A stretch of 64,000 nt of DNA from Camarhynchus parvulus (taxonomy: Eukaryota > Chordata > Aves > Passeriformes > Thraupidae): positions 14,673,001-14,737,000 of the forward strand of contig NC_044584.1 in assembly GCF_901933205.1 (NCBI RefSeq). The letters run 5' to 3'. The translations under genes were made by a program, and so were the position numbers. The notes under the pieces are model-generated. The model saw only the letters and a list, made by a program, of their open reading frames with translations. It searched no databases and had not been told where the DNA came from. Shown piece after piece: positions 1 to 9,729 of this stretch. Within the stretch, counting starts at the first letter, position 1. Every line of letters begins with the position of its first letter.

Positions 1-1177
1 TATATTTAGTGTTGTTGAGACTGATATGAAATTGAGCTTGTATCTGAATGTCACTACGTTTTCACATTCTTTTATGGGATGGTGGCAGCTTTTAGGACTA
101 TCTTAAGAAACACAATCCTTCCTATTTCAGAAGAAAAAGCCACTAACAGTAGATTTTGGGTGCCTTCTGGGTTTTAGATGACTGGATTTTATGTGCTTCA
201 GTATTTGTGCTATTCCCACACTAGTTTGGTGATGTCCATACTTTGAGGCATTCCATATGCAGTTATGAATTACTGAAGGATTTTCTGGAAAAAAAAAGTT
301 TTGGAGCACAAGTAACTTGTTACTGAAATGTGGAAACACCTATGAAGAGGAGGACAGGAGGGTTTCTCAGGTGCAGTATGCTTGTTTAGTTCATTTAAAA
401 AATTATAAGAATATATTCTTCAAAATTGCCATGCTTTCCATTTCTTTATTTAGATTTTGGAATTATCTGGATAATACACAGTGAATGCATTAAATTAAGG
501 TAATGTAATATAAGTGTTAAGCAATAAGGATGTAATCTCATGGTACGCAGCATCAGAGCAACATGTTAACAGCCCATCCGAATTCTCCCTACCAAAACAG
601 AGTGTGGTTCCTGTAGATTTACATAGTGCCTTTTATCCTGAAGGAGTTCAAAGCATTCTGTGAAATCTGAGCAGATCACAGCAGTGAGAGTTGCTGACCA
701 GAGAGTGCCAGCCAGCCCCAGCCCCTTCACCCGCCCAGGCTGGCACAGGCTGGCACAGCCCCCCGGGCAGGACGAGCAGAGCGAGCGCCTCCCGCATCCC
801 GGATCTACCTCAGCTGCTGCCCTCCAGCTCGGCCAGCATCCCCACCCGTGCCAGCGGTGTCCCCATGCCAGCGTCCCTGTGCTGTGCCAGCGGCCCCCTG
901 CAGCATCCCCAGCCGGCCCCGGAGCTCGGACCGCGGGGCCGCGCTGGCTGCAGCGCCCATCGGAGCCACGCCTGGGGGTTGCTGTGTGAAATCCTCTGTG
1001 AGCAGTCATTTTCTGTAGGAACTGTACATATTGTAAATAAAATAGCCCGGGGTAAACACTGCTTTGGTGTCTCGGCTCTTTGTTTTGGAGAGGAGTGGGA
1101 GTTACAGCTCTTGGGTCACTCAGAACTCAGGAAGATTTTGGTTAGATCGAGTAGATGAAGTTTACAAAATGCAGCTC
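1..1177 (+). other. Candidate 3' UTR / 3' flank of a plus-strand gene lying to the left
   Basis: No coding exon is recognisable here. The first 550 bases are AT-rich; 690-985 is GC-rich with several CpGs; then comes a strong poly(A) signal at 1036. In human 16p13.2 the gene just upstream of CARHSP1, in the same direction, is USP7, so the tail of a USP7 3' UTR is a reasonable positional guess. That guess rests on gene order remembered from human, not on any matched sequence. The open frames at 566-1158 on both strands show no domain and look like GC-rich chance frames. Confidence 0.35.
1036..1041 (+). terminator. Canonical AATAAA poly(A) signal with three upstream TGTA motifs
   Basis: AATAAA lies at 1036-1041. 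Three TGTA motifs (1014, 1023, 1032) sit in the preceding 25 bases, matching the UGUA elements bound by cleavage factor Im. A T/G-rich stretch with TTTGGTG and TTTGTTTTGG follows from about 1063, as expected for a downstream element. Together these make a well-formed vertebrate cleavage site for a plus-strand transcript. Confidence 0.5.
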
Positions 1178-1523
1178 AATTGTGTGCTAGGAATGGCATT
1201 ACTAATGTAAGGTGTGCTGGCCAGAAAGTGTTGTCATTACATTGCAAAGGTTCCATATTGCTAGAGTTTCGTACCTCCATGACGTTTCTCATGGGCATCT
1301 CCTCTAAGCACTGACTCTTCCTTATTCTGGCAGCAGCCAACTGACTCCAGATCCCCTCAACCAACCACTCCACTCTTTTATAACACTTCTTATTGGCTAC
1401 AGCTGTGGCCTGTTAAAATCAGGCCTGCTCCTAATCTTTAATAATTAACCCAGCTGCAACTCTTTAGGGGATAAGATTACTTTCTATACTACCTTTGTTT
1501 ACTTACATTCTGTCCCCCTACAA
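1178..1523 (-). mobile_element. Possible solo LTR remnant (low confidence)
   Basis: Read on the minus strand, the segment begins TGTAGGGGG and ends near CACACA. It holds a CCAAT box (plus strand ATTGG at 1392-1396) and a TATAAAAG box (plus strand CTTTTATA at 1375-1382), an arrangement seen in retroviral U3 regions. No matching target-site duplication is visible with these ends, so the borders are uncertain. It could instead be a genuine cellular promoter firing leftward. Confidence 0.33.
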
Positions 1524-2734
1524 GAAGGTAAATTCTGACCTGTACCTCAGCTTCCACATTTTGAGCCCTTGCTTTTCCTGAAACACTGAGGTGCAGAGTG
1601 TCACTGTTTGATGTGAGAGTAGCAAGTGTCATTTATTGTTGGCTGTTAAACCTGTGTGGTCTTTGGGGTCAGAAAAAGGGGGAAATGTTCACATGTGATA
1701 TGTCCTAATCTGGCTCCAAATCTGTATTCTATTTAATTTCTGTCCCAGGTGATGTTGAAGTTAGCTGTATACCACGCACAGCAGGAAATTAAATTTGCTA
1801 TTTGCTGAAAGCTTTTATTTTTTTATTAAATAGTTGTGTAAAACTATTGTACTTATAAATAGTGGTGTAAAAATGTCCTGACTATTGTTAAATACCTCTT
1901 GCACACCTCGAGTCATATATTTATATTATTTCTTTGCTATGTGTATATTCATGTGGATTTGGGTTTTACACCTTTCCTGATTAATGTCACTGACTTGGTG
2001 CATTATTTACCACTAATTAACAGCGACACTTGTGGTTTCACAGCCACATTTTAAAATAGAGAAAAATCTTAACATCCTAAAAAAAATGTGTGAATTGGTA
2101 AAACCTGTTGTGCTGCCATCTGTGTGCCTTTCATCCTTGAGGGTTTGTGTTCCATCAGGTCACAGCAGGTTGGGTGACTGGGGGACAGTTCCTGACCTTG
2201 GTACAGGAGTGAAAGCTGGGGCAGCTGCTCTGGGGGTGGCTGGGTGTTGAGGGGGCTGCAGAGAGTTGGCGCTGGCTTTCATGTAGGCCTGGGAAAATGG
2301 TTCTTTAACAGTTTTTACATGTATTTATTACATTTCTTTGTGTCTCACTGTCTGAAGACTGAGGTTTCTGTGGTCTAAAGGCTGCAGTGGTGCAGGTGTT
2401 GAAGTAAAAATCAGTGCGTATGCCCAGCCTAGCTTAACTGAACTGGGATCAGCTCAGCAGGGGCAGTTTGTGGGGCAGACTGTGACAGCTGGCTTAGGGT
2501 CACAGGGCTGGTGGCAGAGCCGTTCCTGAAGCTCTTTTCTAACAGCTGCCGTCAACCCCACAGTGTCCAACAGCCAGGACTTGCCTTTGCTGTGTCGCTG
2601 TGCCAGCCGCCGGAGGAGCTGCTGGGGACTCTGATCTGACTCAGTGTTCCTGCCCCTTTCCCGGTGTCCCTGCCCGCGTTCCTGCCCCTTTCCCTCTGTC
2701 CCTGTCCCTGCCCCTTTCCCTCTGTCCCTGCCCC
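1524..2734. other. Non-coding, no gene recognised
   Basis: AT-rich to about 2050, with runs such as TTTTATTTTTTTATTAAATAG, then more mixed sequence. No splice-bounded open frame or known repeat is recognisable. The AT-rich part has the texture of a 3' UTR and could belong to a longer isoform of the left-hand transcript. Confidence 0.4.
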
Positions 2735-2840
2735 GGTGCCCCCGCGGGCGGAGCGCGCAGTGCGCCCCATGCCCGGCAGGGGGCGGTGGCGGGCGGTGCC
2801 CCGGGACGGCGGCCGCAGTCTGTGAGCGCCCGGGCAGGGA
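2735..2840. promoter_or_regulatory. Short CpG-rich block
   Basis: About 100 bases with very dense CpG (GCGGGCGGAGCGCGC, GGCGGCCGC) between AT-richer DNA on the left and a minisatellite on the right. It has the composition of a small CpG island and contains the CTCF-like motif at 2773. No first exon can be assigned; a minisatellite-associated GC spike is the alternative. Confidence 0.4.
2773..2787 (+). promoter_or_regulatory. Near-consensus CTCF-like motif
   Basis: CCGGCAGGGGGCGGT matches the CTCF core (CCAGCAGGGGGCGCT type) at 13 of 15 positions, keeping the AGGGGGCG heart. It lies between the candidate 3' end of the left-hand gene and the LITAF-domain gene, where an insulator would make sense. 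Occupancy cannot be seen from sequence. Confidence 0.45.
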
Positions 2841-3510
2841 CAGGGACACTGCACAGGGACACTGGTCACTGCAGGGACAGGGACGACCACGCAGAGGGAC
2901 ACTGCACAAGGACACTGGTCACTACAGCGACAGGGACATGGTCACGGGGAAGACACTGGTACTGCAGCAGGGATGGTAGGGGGGGACACTGGTTACTGCA
3001 GGGACACTGGTCACAGCACAGGGACATTGGTCACTGCAGGGACAGGGACACTGGTCACTGCACAGGGACAGGGACTGGTCACACTGCAGGGATAGGGACA
3101 CTGGTTACTGCAAGGACACTGGTCACAGCACAGGGACATTGGTCACTGCAGGGACAGGGACACTGGTCACTGCACAGGGACAGGGACTGGTCACACTGCA
3201 GGGATAGGGACACTGGTTACTGCAAGGACACTGGTCACAGCACAGGGACATTGGTCACTGCAGGGACAGGGACACTGGTCACTGCAGGGACAGGGACTGG
3301 TCACACTGCAGGGATAGGGACACTGGTTACTGCAGGGACACTGGTCACAGCACAGGGACATTGGTCACTGCAGGGACAGGGACACTGACCCACCAGGGAC
3401 AGGGCACCAATCACAGCACAGGGACAGGGGCAGTGGCCATTGCAGGGATGTTGCTGTCACTGCACAGGGACAGGGACACTGCAGGGACACTGGTCACAGC
3501 ACAGGGAGCG
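2835..3510. repeat. Minisatellite with ~110-bp higher-order unit (GGGACACTGGTCACTGCA family)
   Basis: Short units built from GGGACA, CACTGGTCACTGCA and CACAGCACAGGGACATTGG repeat throughout. The segment starting GGGACTGGTCACACTGC recurs at 3071, 3183 and 3293, giving a higher-order period of 110-112 bp, with more degenerate units on both sides. The long plus-strand open frame here (ends 3388) is an artefact of the repeat. Confidence 0.9.
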
Positions 3511-4105
3511 TGGTCACACACCTGCACAGTTTGGATGAGGATCTCTTTCAGCTCTTTAGGTGCCCGGTAGTGCAGCCCCGGTGCCCAGAGCAGGGTTGGG
3601 GAGCAGCCCCAGTGCTACTGCCCCACATCCCCCTGCCCTCAGCAATCCATGTGCCAATGTGAAAGCATTGATGATGCCATAGCATGGAAATGCACGAGTT
3701 TCTTCTCTTCCTCTGTCTATTTTTCCAGCCAGCAATAAGCTGCAGCTGCTGCTGCTGTCAGTGTTGAGAAGGGTCTGGGCACCTCCTGGGCATTGTAATT
3801 ACAGATATTTGATTGCACAAGGTAAGTGACTGTGAAGCTCTGTGTGGAGGTGAAGTCTAATAAGTCCTGCTTTGGGAGATGATGCACTGCAGTGAGAAGG
3901 CTGAGAGGTAAAATAAAGGCCTTGTGTTATGGTGACTTTTTTCAGGCTGTGTTTGCTGATTTTTCTTCTTTGTGTGTTTGCCTTTTGCATTGTCACTTGT
4001 TGATGCAAAGGGGGTGTCCCAGTGACCTGCATGTCTGCTCAGGGTGCAACAGGGCATGGCAGCAATGCACACAGCAGATTTGCCAGCACTGTGAACAATA
4101 ACAGG
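3511..4105. other. Non-coding between minisatellite and LITAF-domain gene
   Basis: Mixed-composition sequence with a CTG/CAG-rich patch near 3740-3760. No gene or recognisable mobile element is seen. Confidence 0.5.
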
Positions 4106-4111
4106 TTTATT
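4106..4111 (-). terminator. Candidate poly(A) signal of the LITAF-domain gene
   Basis: TTTATT on the plus strand is AATAAA on the minus strand, about 540 bases past the stop codon at 4654. A GT-rich stretch follows on the minus strand (TGCTGTGTGCATTGC). The 3' UTR would span about 4090-4653. Confidence 0.45.
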
Positions 4112-4653
4112 TTCTTACCTCATACATAACAGAGTAAAGACAGTCTCATAACTTAGTGTTTTGTTAATAAATAATCAGCTATACTGTACCACCCACAGCC
4201 CTGCAGGGGTAGATCCTGCAGGGAAAAGAGCAGAGAGATGAAATCCCAGCCAGTCAGTTCCAGTGCAGAGAAGGTAAAAGCTTCTCTGAAACATCCGTGT
4301 CCAAGCCTTGGTTAGTGGTGGGCTGAGAGGTCCAGAGGGGTCTATGTCCCAGCTGGGTGGGAGATTTGAGAGGAGCTGAAGAACTCACCAGCTGGAAACT
4401 TCACAGCACAGGACAGCGAATCAAATAGAGCATAAATTAAATGATAGTGCAAATTAGTCTTGAAGTGTTTTTTGTTTTATAGCCAGTCCAACCATGTGGT
4501 GCTAAACTGGAGTTTACCGGGTGGGTTCACCAGCAGGGGAGCTGCAGAACCTAAGTGTAGTCCTGGGAGTTTCCTAGCAGTAGTTTTATGCGCAGAATCT
4601 TATGCCATTAGGAAGCAGAGGCTTTACAGCATCTGGTAGCATAAAGTTTGTTT

Positions 4654-4762
4654 CTATAGTCTTTTGTATCTATAAATGTGAAATTGGCAGTATGGGCAGT
4701 AATGATCTGCATCCTTGAAGATCTTGATGAAGAGAGGGACGAAGCAGCATCCGAAGCAGCAC
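4654..4762 (-). CDS. LITAF-domain gene, coding exon 4 (second zinc knuckle and stop)
   Basis: 109 bases ending with TAG at 4656-4654. The acceptor is CCCCTTTGGCTCCAG|. Encodes GCCFGCCFVPLF, HYCPYC and the family-typical C-terminal YKRL, the strongest signature of this domain. Confidence 0.9.
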
Positions 4763-7700
4763 CTGGAGCCAAAGGGGAGATGGACATGCACAGCATGAGT
4801 TCTGCCTTCCCTTTTCTGCTGGCCACAGCTGTGATTTCCCCTGCCTTGTTCTGTTTGCCTTTTCACTGTGTGAATCCCCTTCTTTCCCAAGTCTATTAAT
4901 GTTTAAAGTATCTTCCAAAAAATTTATCTTCTTCACTTCTGACATATGCATGAGTCTGTTCCTGAGCCTGATTCTAAACTACAGTTGGGAACTAGACAGT
5001 GTTGTACTAATTTCTGCTTGTCTTACGAAAAGTGAAACATACTGGGATAAATTTAGCAAGTTTGCATCCCCTGTAGCCATGATGACTGTATCTAGAAAGG
5101 ACAGGATGGTTTCTCATCAAGTGGAGAAGGGCAGACTGTCTGTATAGGCACTAACTAGAATTTTGATTTTTAATTACTCATTTTTAACCTTCTGCCTTAT
5201 CTGCACAGTGCCCATGAAAACTTACCCAACCATGCACAGGCTGGTGCACAGGAGGTAGGACAGCTTGCCCAGTCTGTAGGTGACCTGGGTGGTGATGTGC
5301 TGGCGGCAGGAAGGACAGATTGTGGATGTTGGTTTGCTGGAGAAGATCCCTGCCACGATGATGGGAGGCTGGGGCACCAAATAAACTGAGTTCAGGAGGA
5401 GAGGAGAAGCAGCCAAATTAGAAGCACAGGAAATATTTTGCAAATTATAAAGCCTAAATAGGGAGAATGGGGGTTCTTAACATGGCATCTGTGTTATTAT
5501 TGTTGATTTCAGGTGTATTCCTAAGAGCCACTGTGCTGATTCTGTGTGTCCCAAGGCAGTCCCCACCACCCTCTGTGCATGTACTCTGACACTGAGGGTT
5601 TGTCTTCTGATACTTAAAATGATATGAAAATCCTTGTTCTCACTGAAGAAATTTGAAGGAGGTTGGGGAGCTTTCTGGATCAACTTTTCAGTAGTTATGA
5701 GAAATTCATCAAAGCAGTTACTCTTACACCTACAAAAGAGCTGTAGGTGTTTGTAGCTACAGCTACTGGTGCTGTTCTCAGTTAGTCTCCAGCTCATGTT
5801 TTTGCAGTCTAGACTTGACTATCATATTCCCTGAGGGGCACACCCCTTGTAGATACATGAAGGATATTTTTTTGAGAAATGTTTTCAGTAAAAAAATACC
5901 ATTTTAAGGATCCTAAAACATGTTTAGGGTACAACTTCACACTGTAGCCTGAGGCAAAACTTGAGGAGTGGGAAGGAATCTGGTAGATAGATAGGATAGA
6001 GCATGTCTGAGTTCAAGTGCCTTCTGGTTTTAGGGATATTTAAAAATGTATATCTCCTTTCCTCCTGTATGATGTGTTACTGACTGTTTTTCAAAGCCTT
6101 TCCTCTGCAAATCCTTTGAGCTTCTCCACTTCATAAAGGTGACTAGAACAGGAACATTGGCCTTAAAATGATTTGTTCTGAAAGCCCTGGCTTCTGGCCT
6201 TTTTGGTTTGGTTTGTTTTGGGGTGTTTTTTTTTAATGGGTACTTGTGTAGATTGGCTAATGCTGGAAAATCAAGTCTGAGCTCCTTGTATTATTATCCT
6301 TAGTTTACCTTCTGACATTTCTGTGGAAATTTCCCAGCTTATGAGGTTGTGATTGGGTCAGCAAACTCCCACCCTGTGTGTGGATGTCCAAACCAAGCCC
6401 ATTTCCCTCTGGCTGGGCTGCACTGTCAGGGCACAGCCCGGGGCTTACCGGGCTCCTCCACGATGGTGGTTTCTCGGTAGGAGTAAGGCGGGGGAGAAGG
6501 ATACTCATAGCCCCCTGTGCAAAGAAAAACAGGGCAAAATGTGTAAGGAACAACAGCTTCTGGCTCCCAAAAACCCCATGGAGTGAGACAAGAGGGGCCT
6601 GCAGGGAGTGCCAAACCCAGCACAGGGAGAAGCAGCCACAGAACTGATTCAGGGGGTCTCAAAGCCAGAAGAGCTGCAGTGGCTGGCTGGCCTCGCTTTT
6701 ATAAAAGCTGAGAAACCAAATAATTTCTTAGGAAAGGCAGCAACTCCATCATTCCAGCATAACACTGTCATGCTACTCAATTTAAGGACTTCACAGATAA
6801 GGGACCCACAGCACTTCTACCTTCAGTGGTAATTACCCTTATTTAGTATTTAGAGCCTTTTTACTAGTTCAAACTTTATCAGCTTTCAAAAAAAGATATT
6901 TCATCACACTCTGTTCTAGAAAGAAAAAAAAAAGTTAAAATATCTTTTTCCTTTTGCTTTGGGAGAAGGGAAGCTGATGACTAAGACACCTCAAGCTTTT
7001 TCAGTTCTTTTGGTAATCTTTCAAATTAAGAATGCAATCAGCCTACCTGAGGTGAAATAAATGACTGTATTAAAAAAATACATTCATGAATACATTCAAA
7101 ATAAATCCAAGTAAAAAGCTTTACAGCCAGCTGGCGTGGATGGATGTGGCACCAAACCCAGGGCTGCTCTGGGACAGGAGGACAGTCCCTAGGAGGAATC
7201 TTGGCTGGTCAAGCCTGGGCAGCATTGGAGAAACCCTCAGCCCCAGGCAGAGCAGCCCTGAGTCCAGCCTGTGCTCAAGCCTTCCACAAATGATGGGGGT
7301 GCAACCAGGGAATTAATGAGCCCACAGGGATACAAATGGAATTTAAAACCAGATTTTCCAGAGTGGGATAAAATACAGTGGCAAAGGTGAAAAAAATCTT
7401 AGCAATATTTTCTTGAATGGTTTGCCAGAATGGTAGAGATTTGCAATGGCATTTGGATTTCATGGTGGTGGGCTGGTGTTTAGTTTTTGGTTTTGAGGAG
7501 TTTTCTGTTTGGTTTTTTGTCTGATTTTTAGGAGGTGTTATTTGTAGGGAAAAAGACTAAAAAAAATGAAAAACTAAATAATTTGCTTCTGATTTAGAAA
7601 AGGACTGTGCTTAGAACAGGTGAGCTCCCACTTGCTGTGTGTTAGTGGAGGATCTGCAGCTCAGTGCTGGGCGTGGGCACTGCCTGTGCCTTGCCTGAGG

Positions 7701-8794
7701 GCTCCAAGTGAGATTCCTTCTCCAGAGCCTCTCACAAGCTCTGCTGAGCTTAGAAAAAGGCCAGAGAGATCTTTAAGGACAAAAATATTTACAGAGAGAG
7801 CTGATCAGGGCGAGGTGCCCTGAAAATGAGTCAGGTTTAGAGGCCCACGGCTGACACATCCAGCATTATTAGTTACTGCCTGATCCTCCATTTGGATTTT
7901 TTCTCCAGCCCTGTCCAGTAAATGGCAATTTCCTCAGCAGCAGAAGGTAAAAAAGGAACAATCACTGAGGATGGGGAGTTTTGTGAGGCCCTTGTGTGGG
8001 TGTGAGGGCAGTGCCTGGGTTTGGGAGGAAAAGCCCACCCAGGAGAGCAGCAGCTCCTGGCACCTCCTGCAGCCCTGGAGCTGAATTGTCACCACTGCAT
8101 CCCTGTGGGAGCCTGGGGAGGGCAGCTGGGCCAGCGGGACCGCAGGGAAAAGGCCAGAACTCTAAAACTAATGACAATTTAAGCAGGACATAACCCATCC
8201 ACATATGGAATTTGCTGGCTGAACACTTGCACGTTAGGAATATGAAATTGTTGTAGCGATACAGGTGCAACAAAGCACGTGGCTTTTAAAAAACATTATT
8301 AACTAAACTAAAAATTATTAACTAAAAAAAAATTAACTAAACTAAATTATTAAGTAAATAATTTTTTAACTAAAAATTTATTAACTAAACTAAAAAAATT
8401 AACTAAAAATTATTAACTAAAATTATTAACTAAAATTTATTAACTAAAATTTATTAATTAAAATTTATTGCCATTAGTTGGAACTGTGGGTGCTGAGAAT
8501 TTTGAACTTTAAAGGCGCGGGAACATTTTAATGATGTTTCTATCAGGAGATCCTACCCCCACCCCGGGGTTTGTACACTGGCATAGGTGCTTTCTAAACC
8601 CGTCGCACCCTGGCAAGGCTGGGCCCCACATGTGCTCGGTGATGAGCTGGAAACCGAGCCCAGGGAGCGCCCGGGATCCCCTCCCGGCCCCGCTCACCGT
8701 CCGGGCCGAGCGGCGGCGCCGAGGGCTCCGGGTACCGCTCGGGGTGCGGCTCGTACATCACCGCGGGCACCTGCGGCCGCTGCTTCTCCGCCAT
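4654..8794 (-). CDS. LITAF-domain membrane protein, four coding exons (LITAF/CDIP1 family, LITAFD-like)
   Basis: The coding parts are 8794-8698, 6514-6449, 5385-5226 and 4762-4654. They join in frame (phases 1, 1, 2) with GT-AG borders into 143 residues. The N-terminal half is Pro/Tyr-rich with PSAP (24-27, TSG101-binding type) and PPPY (40-43, WW-binding type). The LITAF domain follows: CPSC (78-81), a Cys/Leu/Phe-rich membrane-inserting stretch (about 96-119), then HYCPYC (128-133) and a terminal YKRL. In this family the two Cys pairs bind one zinc, the hydrophobic centre lies monotopically in endosome/lysosome membranes, and the N-terminal motifs recruit ESCRT and NEDD4-type proteins. The sequence differs clearly from LITAF and CDIP1; position beside CARHSP1 favours LITAFD, but I recall human LITAFD as much shorter, so no symbol is given. 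ATG context is good (G at -3 and +4). Confidence 0.9.
4763..5225 (-). other. Intron 3 of the LITAF-domain gene
   Basis: 463 bases bounded by |GTAAGT at the 5' end and TCCAG| at the 3' end on the minus strand. No other feature is seen. Confidence 0.8.
5226..5385 (-). CDS. LITAF-domain gene, coding exon 3 (first zinc knuckle)
   Basis: 160 bases. The acceptor tract is TTCTCCTCTCCTCCTGAACTCAG| and the donor TTGG|GTAAGT. Encodes YLVPQPP, the CPSC zinc pair, and the start of the hydrophobic stretch (LSYLLCTSLCMV). Confidence 0.9.
5386..6448 (-). other. Intron 2 of the LITAF-domain gene
   Basis: 1,063 bases of intronic sequence. It holds a T/G-rich run at about 6200-6235 and no recognisable exon or known repeat. 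Confidence 0.8.
6449..6514 (-). CDS. LITAF-domain gene, coding exon 2 (PPPY motif)
   Basis: 66 bases. The acceptor is TTTTTCTTTGCACAG| and the donor CCCG|GTAAGC. Encodes GYEYPSPPPYSYRE and onward to VEEP, carrying the PPxY motif. Confidence 0.88.
6515..8697 (-). other. Intron 1 of the LITAF-domain gene
   Basis: 2,183 bases. It contains the ATTAACTAAA-type repeat at 8284-8470 near its 5' end, and otherwise no recognisable exon. Confidence 0.8.
8284..8470. repeat. AT-rich tandem repeat (ATTAACTAAA family)
   Basis: Imperfect copies of ATTAACTAAA and shortened forms (TTAACTAAAATT) run through the block with almost no G. It lies in intron 1 of the LITAF-domain gene. Confidence 0.9.
8698..8794 (-). 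CDS. LITAF-domain gene, coding exon 1
   Basis: Encodes residues 1-32 plus one base, starting MAEKQRPQVP and ending PSAPPLGPD. It is followed by a perfect donor (G|GTGAGC, minus strand). The exon is CpG-rich. Thirteen bases upstream of the ATG sits a splice-acceptor-like CTCTCTCGCAG, so the coding exon may begin there, with a separate 5' UTR exon farther out. Confidence 0.88.
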
Positions 8795-8795
8795 C

Positions 8796-9124
8796 CCTGC
8801 GGCTCTCCTGCGAGAGAGGGGCAAAATGAAACCTTCCCTGCGGCTCACCTGCGAGAGAGGGGCAAAATAAAACCTTCCCTGAGGCTCACCTGTGAGAGAA
8901 GGGCAAATAAAACCTTCCCTGTGGCTCACCTGCAAGAGAGGGGCAAAACGAAACCTTCCCTGAGGCTCACCTGTGAGAGAAGGGCAAATAAAACCTTCCC
9001 TGCGGCTCACCTGCGGAGAGGGGCAAAATGAAACCTTCCCTGCGGCTCTCCTGCGAGAGAGGGGCAAAATGAAGCCTTCCCTGTGGCTCACCTGTGAGAG
9101 AAGGGCAAAATGAAACCTTCCCTG
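8796..9124. repeat. 40-41-bp minisatellite abutting the LITAF-domain start codon, eight units
   Basis: Eight units of the form CGGCTCACCTGCGAGAGAGG plus GGCAAAATGAAACCTTCCCTG. On the minus strand each contains a pyrimidine tract ending in CAG. In six of these eight units the CAG is followed directly by GTGAGCC, so an acceptor-like and a donor-like site touch. The unit next to the ATG and the seventh unit read GAGAGCC instead. A ninth unit lies beyond an LTR insertion. Confidence 0.93.
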
Positions 9125-9377
9125 TGCGCCAGCTAGCTATATACAGACACGAACAGGACGGGACCACTGATGGATGCGTCGGGAACCGTTTGTTTTCCAG
9201 AATCTGTATAATACGTAGTTTTGTCTATGCAAAGATCTTGACAAAGTCTACTGTTCTATTCCTCATGTCTTCTTGCAGCTTAACAAGATGCATCAGCAAT
9301 GTTAACAATTCTGTCATAACTGAGGCCTGTCTGCTTTCCCACAAACCTGAAACCCTCTAACTTTATGGATTCCTACA
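9125..9377. mobile_element. Solo LTR (253 bp) inserted in the minisatellite
   Basis: The insert has TG...CA termini on the plus strand and is flanked by an identical 5-bp duplication, CCCTG (9120-9124 and 9378-9382), which also belongs to the minisatellite unit. A 5-bp duplication is typical of ERVL and gammaretrovirus-like LTRs. No internal viral genes are present. Sense orientation is unresolved; the minus-strand start TGTAGGAATCC looks more like a retroviral 5' end. Confidence 0.72.
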
Positions 9378-9423
9378 CCCTGCGGCTCACCTGCGAGAGA
9401 GGGGCAAAATGAAACCTTCCCTG
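9378..9423. repeat. Ninth minisatellite unit, displaced by the LTR
   Basis: CCCTGCGGCTCACCTGCGAG and onward to CCTTCCCTG, the same unit as at 8796-9124, with the touching CAG|GTGAGCC on the minus strand. The array was evidently continuous before the LTR insertion. Confidence 0.85.
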
Positions 9424-9729
9424 CCTGATTCTCCCTGCCCTGAGTTTGTCAGTGCTTCTGTAGCTTCTCACACTCAGGGGGTGCTCAAGGGAAATTAGCA
9501 GCTCTCACATTGGTTTTTTATAAAGTGGAGAGCAGTCAGCTCCTGTGATGAGGAAGGTGGAGGGCAGAAAAGACCGTCTTAATAAAAGAAATATCAGTAT
9601 TTCTTTGTGCTGGGAAGATAAAGATGTTCCCCCAGAAAACACTGTGCAAACTCGGGACTGAAAGAGTTAGCTGTGCAAAAAAGAAGATATTTTTTTTAAG
9701 TAATCAAAAAAAGGGAAGAGCACACATGG
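9424..9729. other. Non-coding upstream of the LITAF-domain gene
   Basis: No gene recognised. This is where the promoter and a 5' UTR exon of the LITAF-domain gene might lie, but no clear core promoter is visible. Confidence 0.4.

Noticed and set aside
2600..3388. 262-residue open frame on the plus strand
   Set aside because: It is the translation of the GGGACA/CACTGGTCAC minisatellite; the protein repeat follows the DNA repeat.
4654..8794. Assignment to LITAF or CDIP1
   Set aside because: Only the zinc knuckles and YKR(L) end are shared. The N-terminal half and the linker text differ, so only family membership is claimed.
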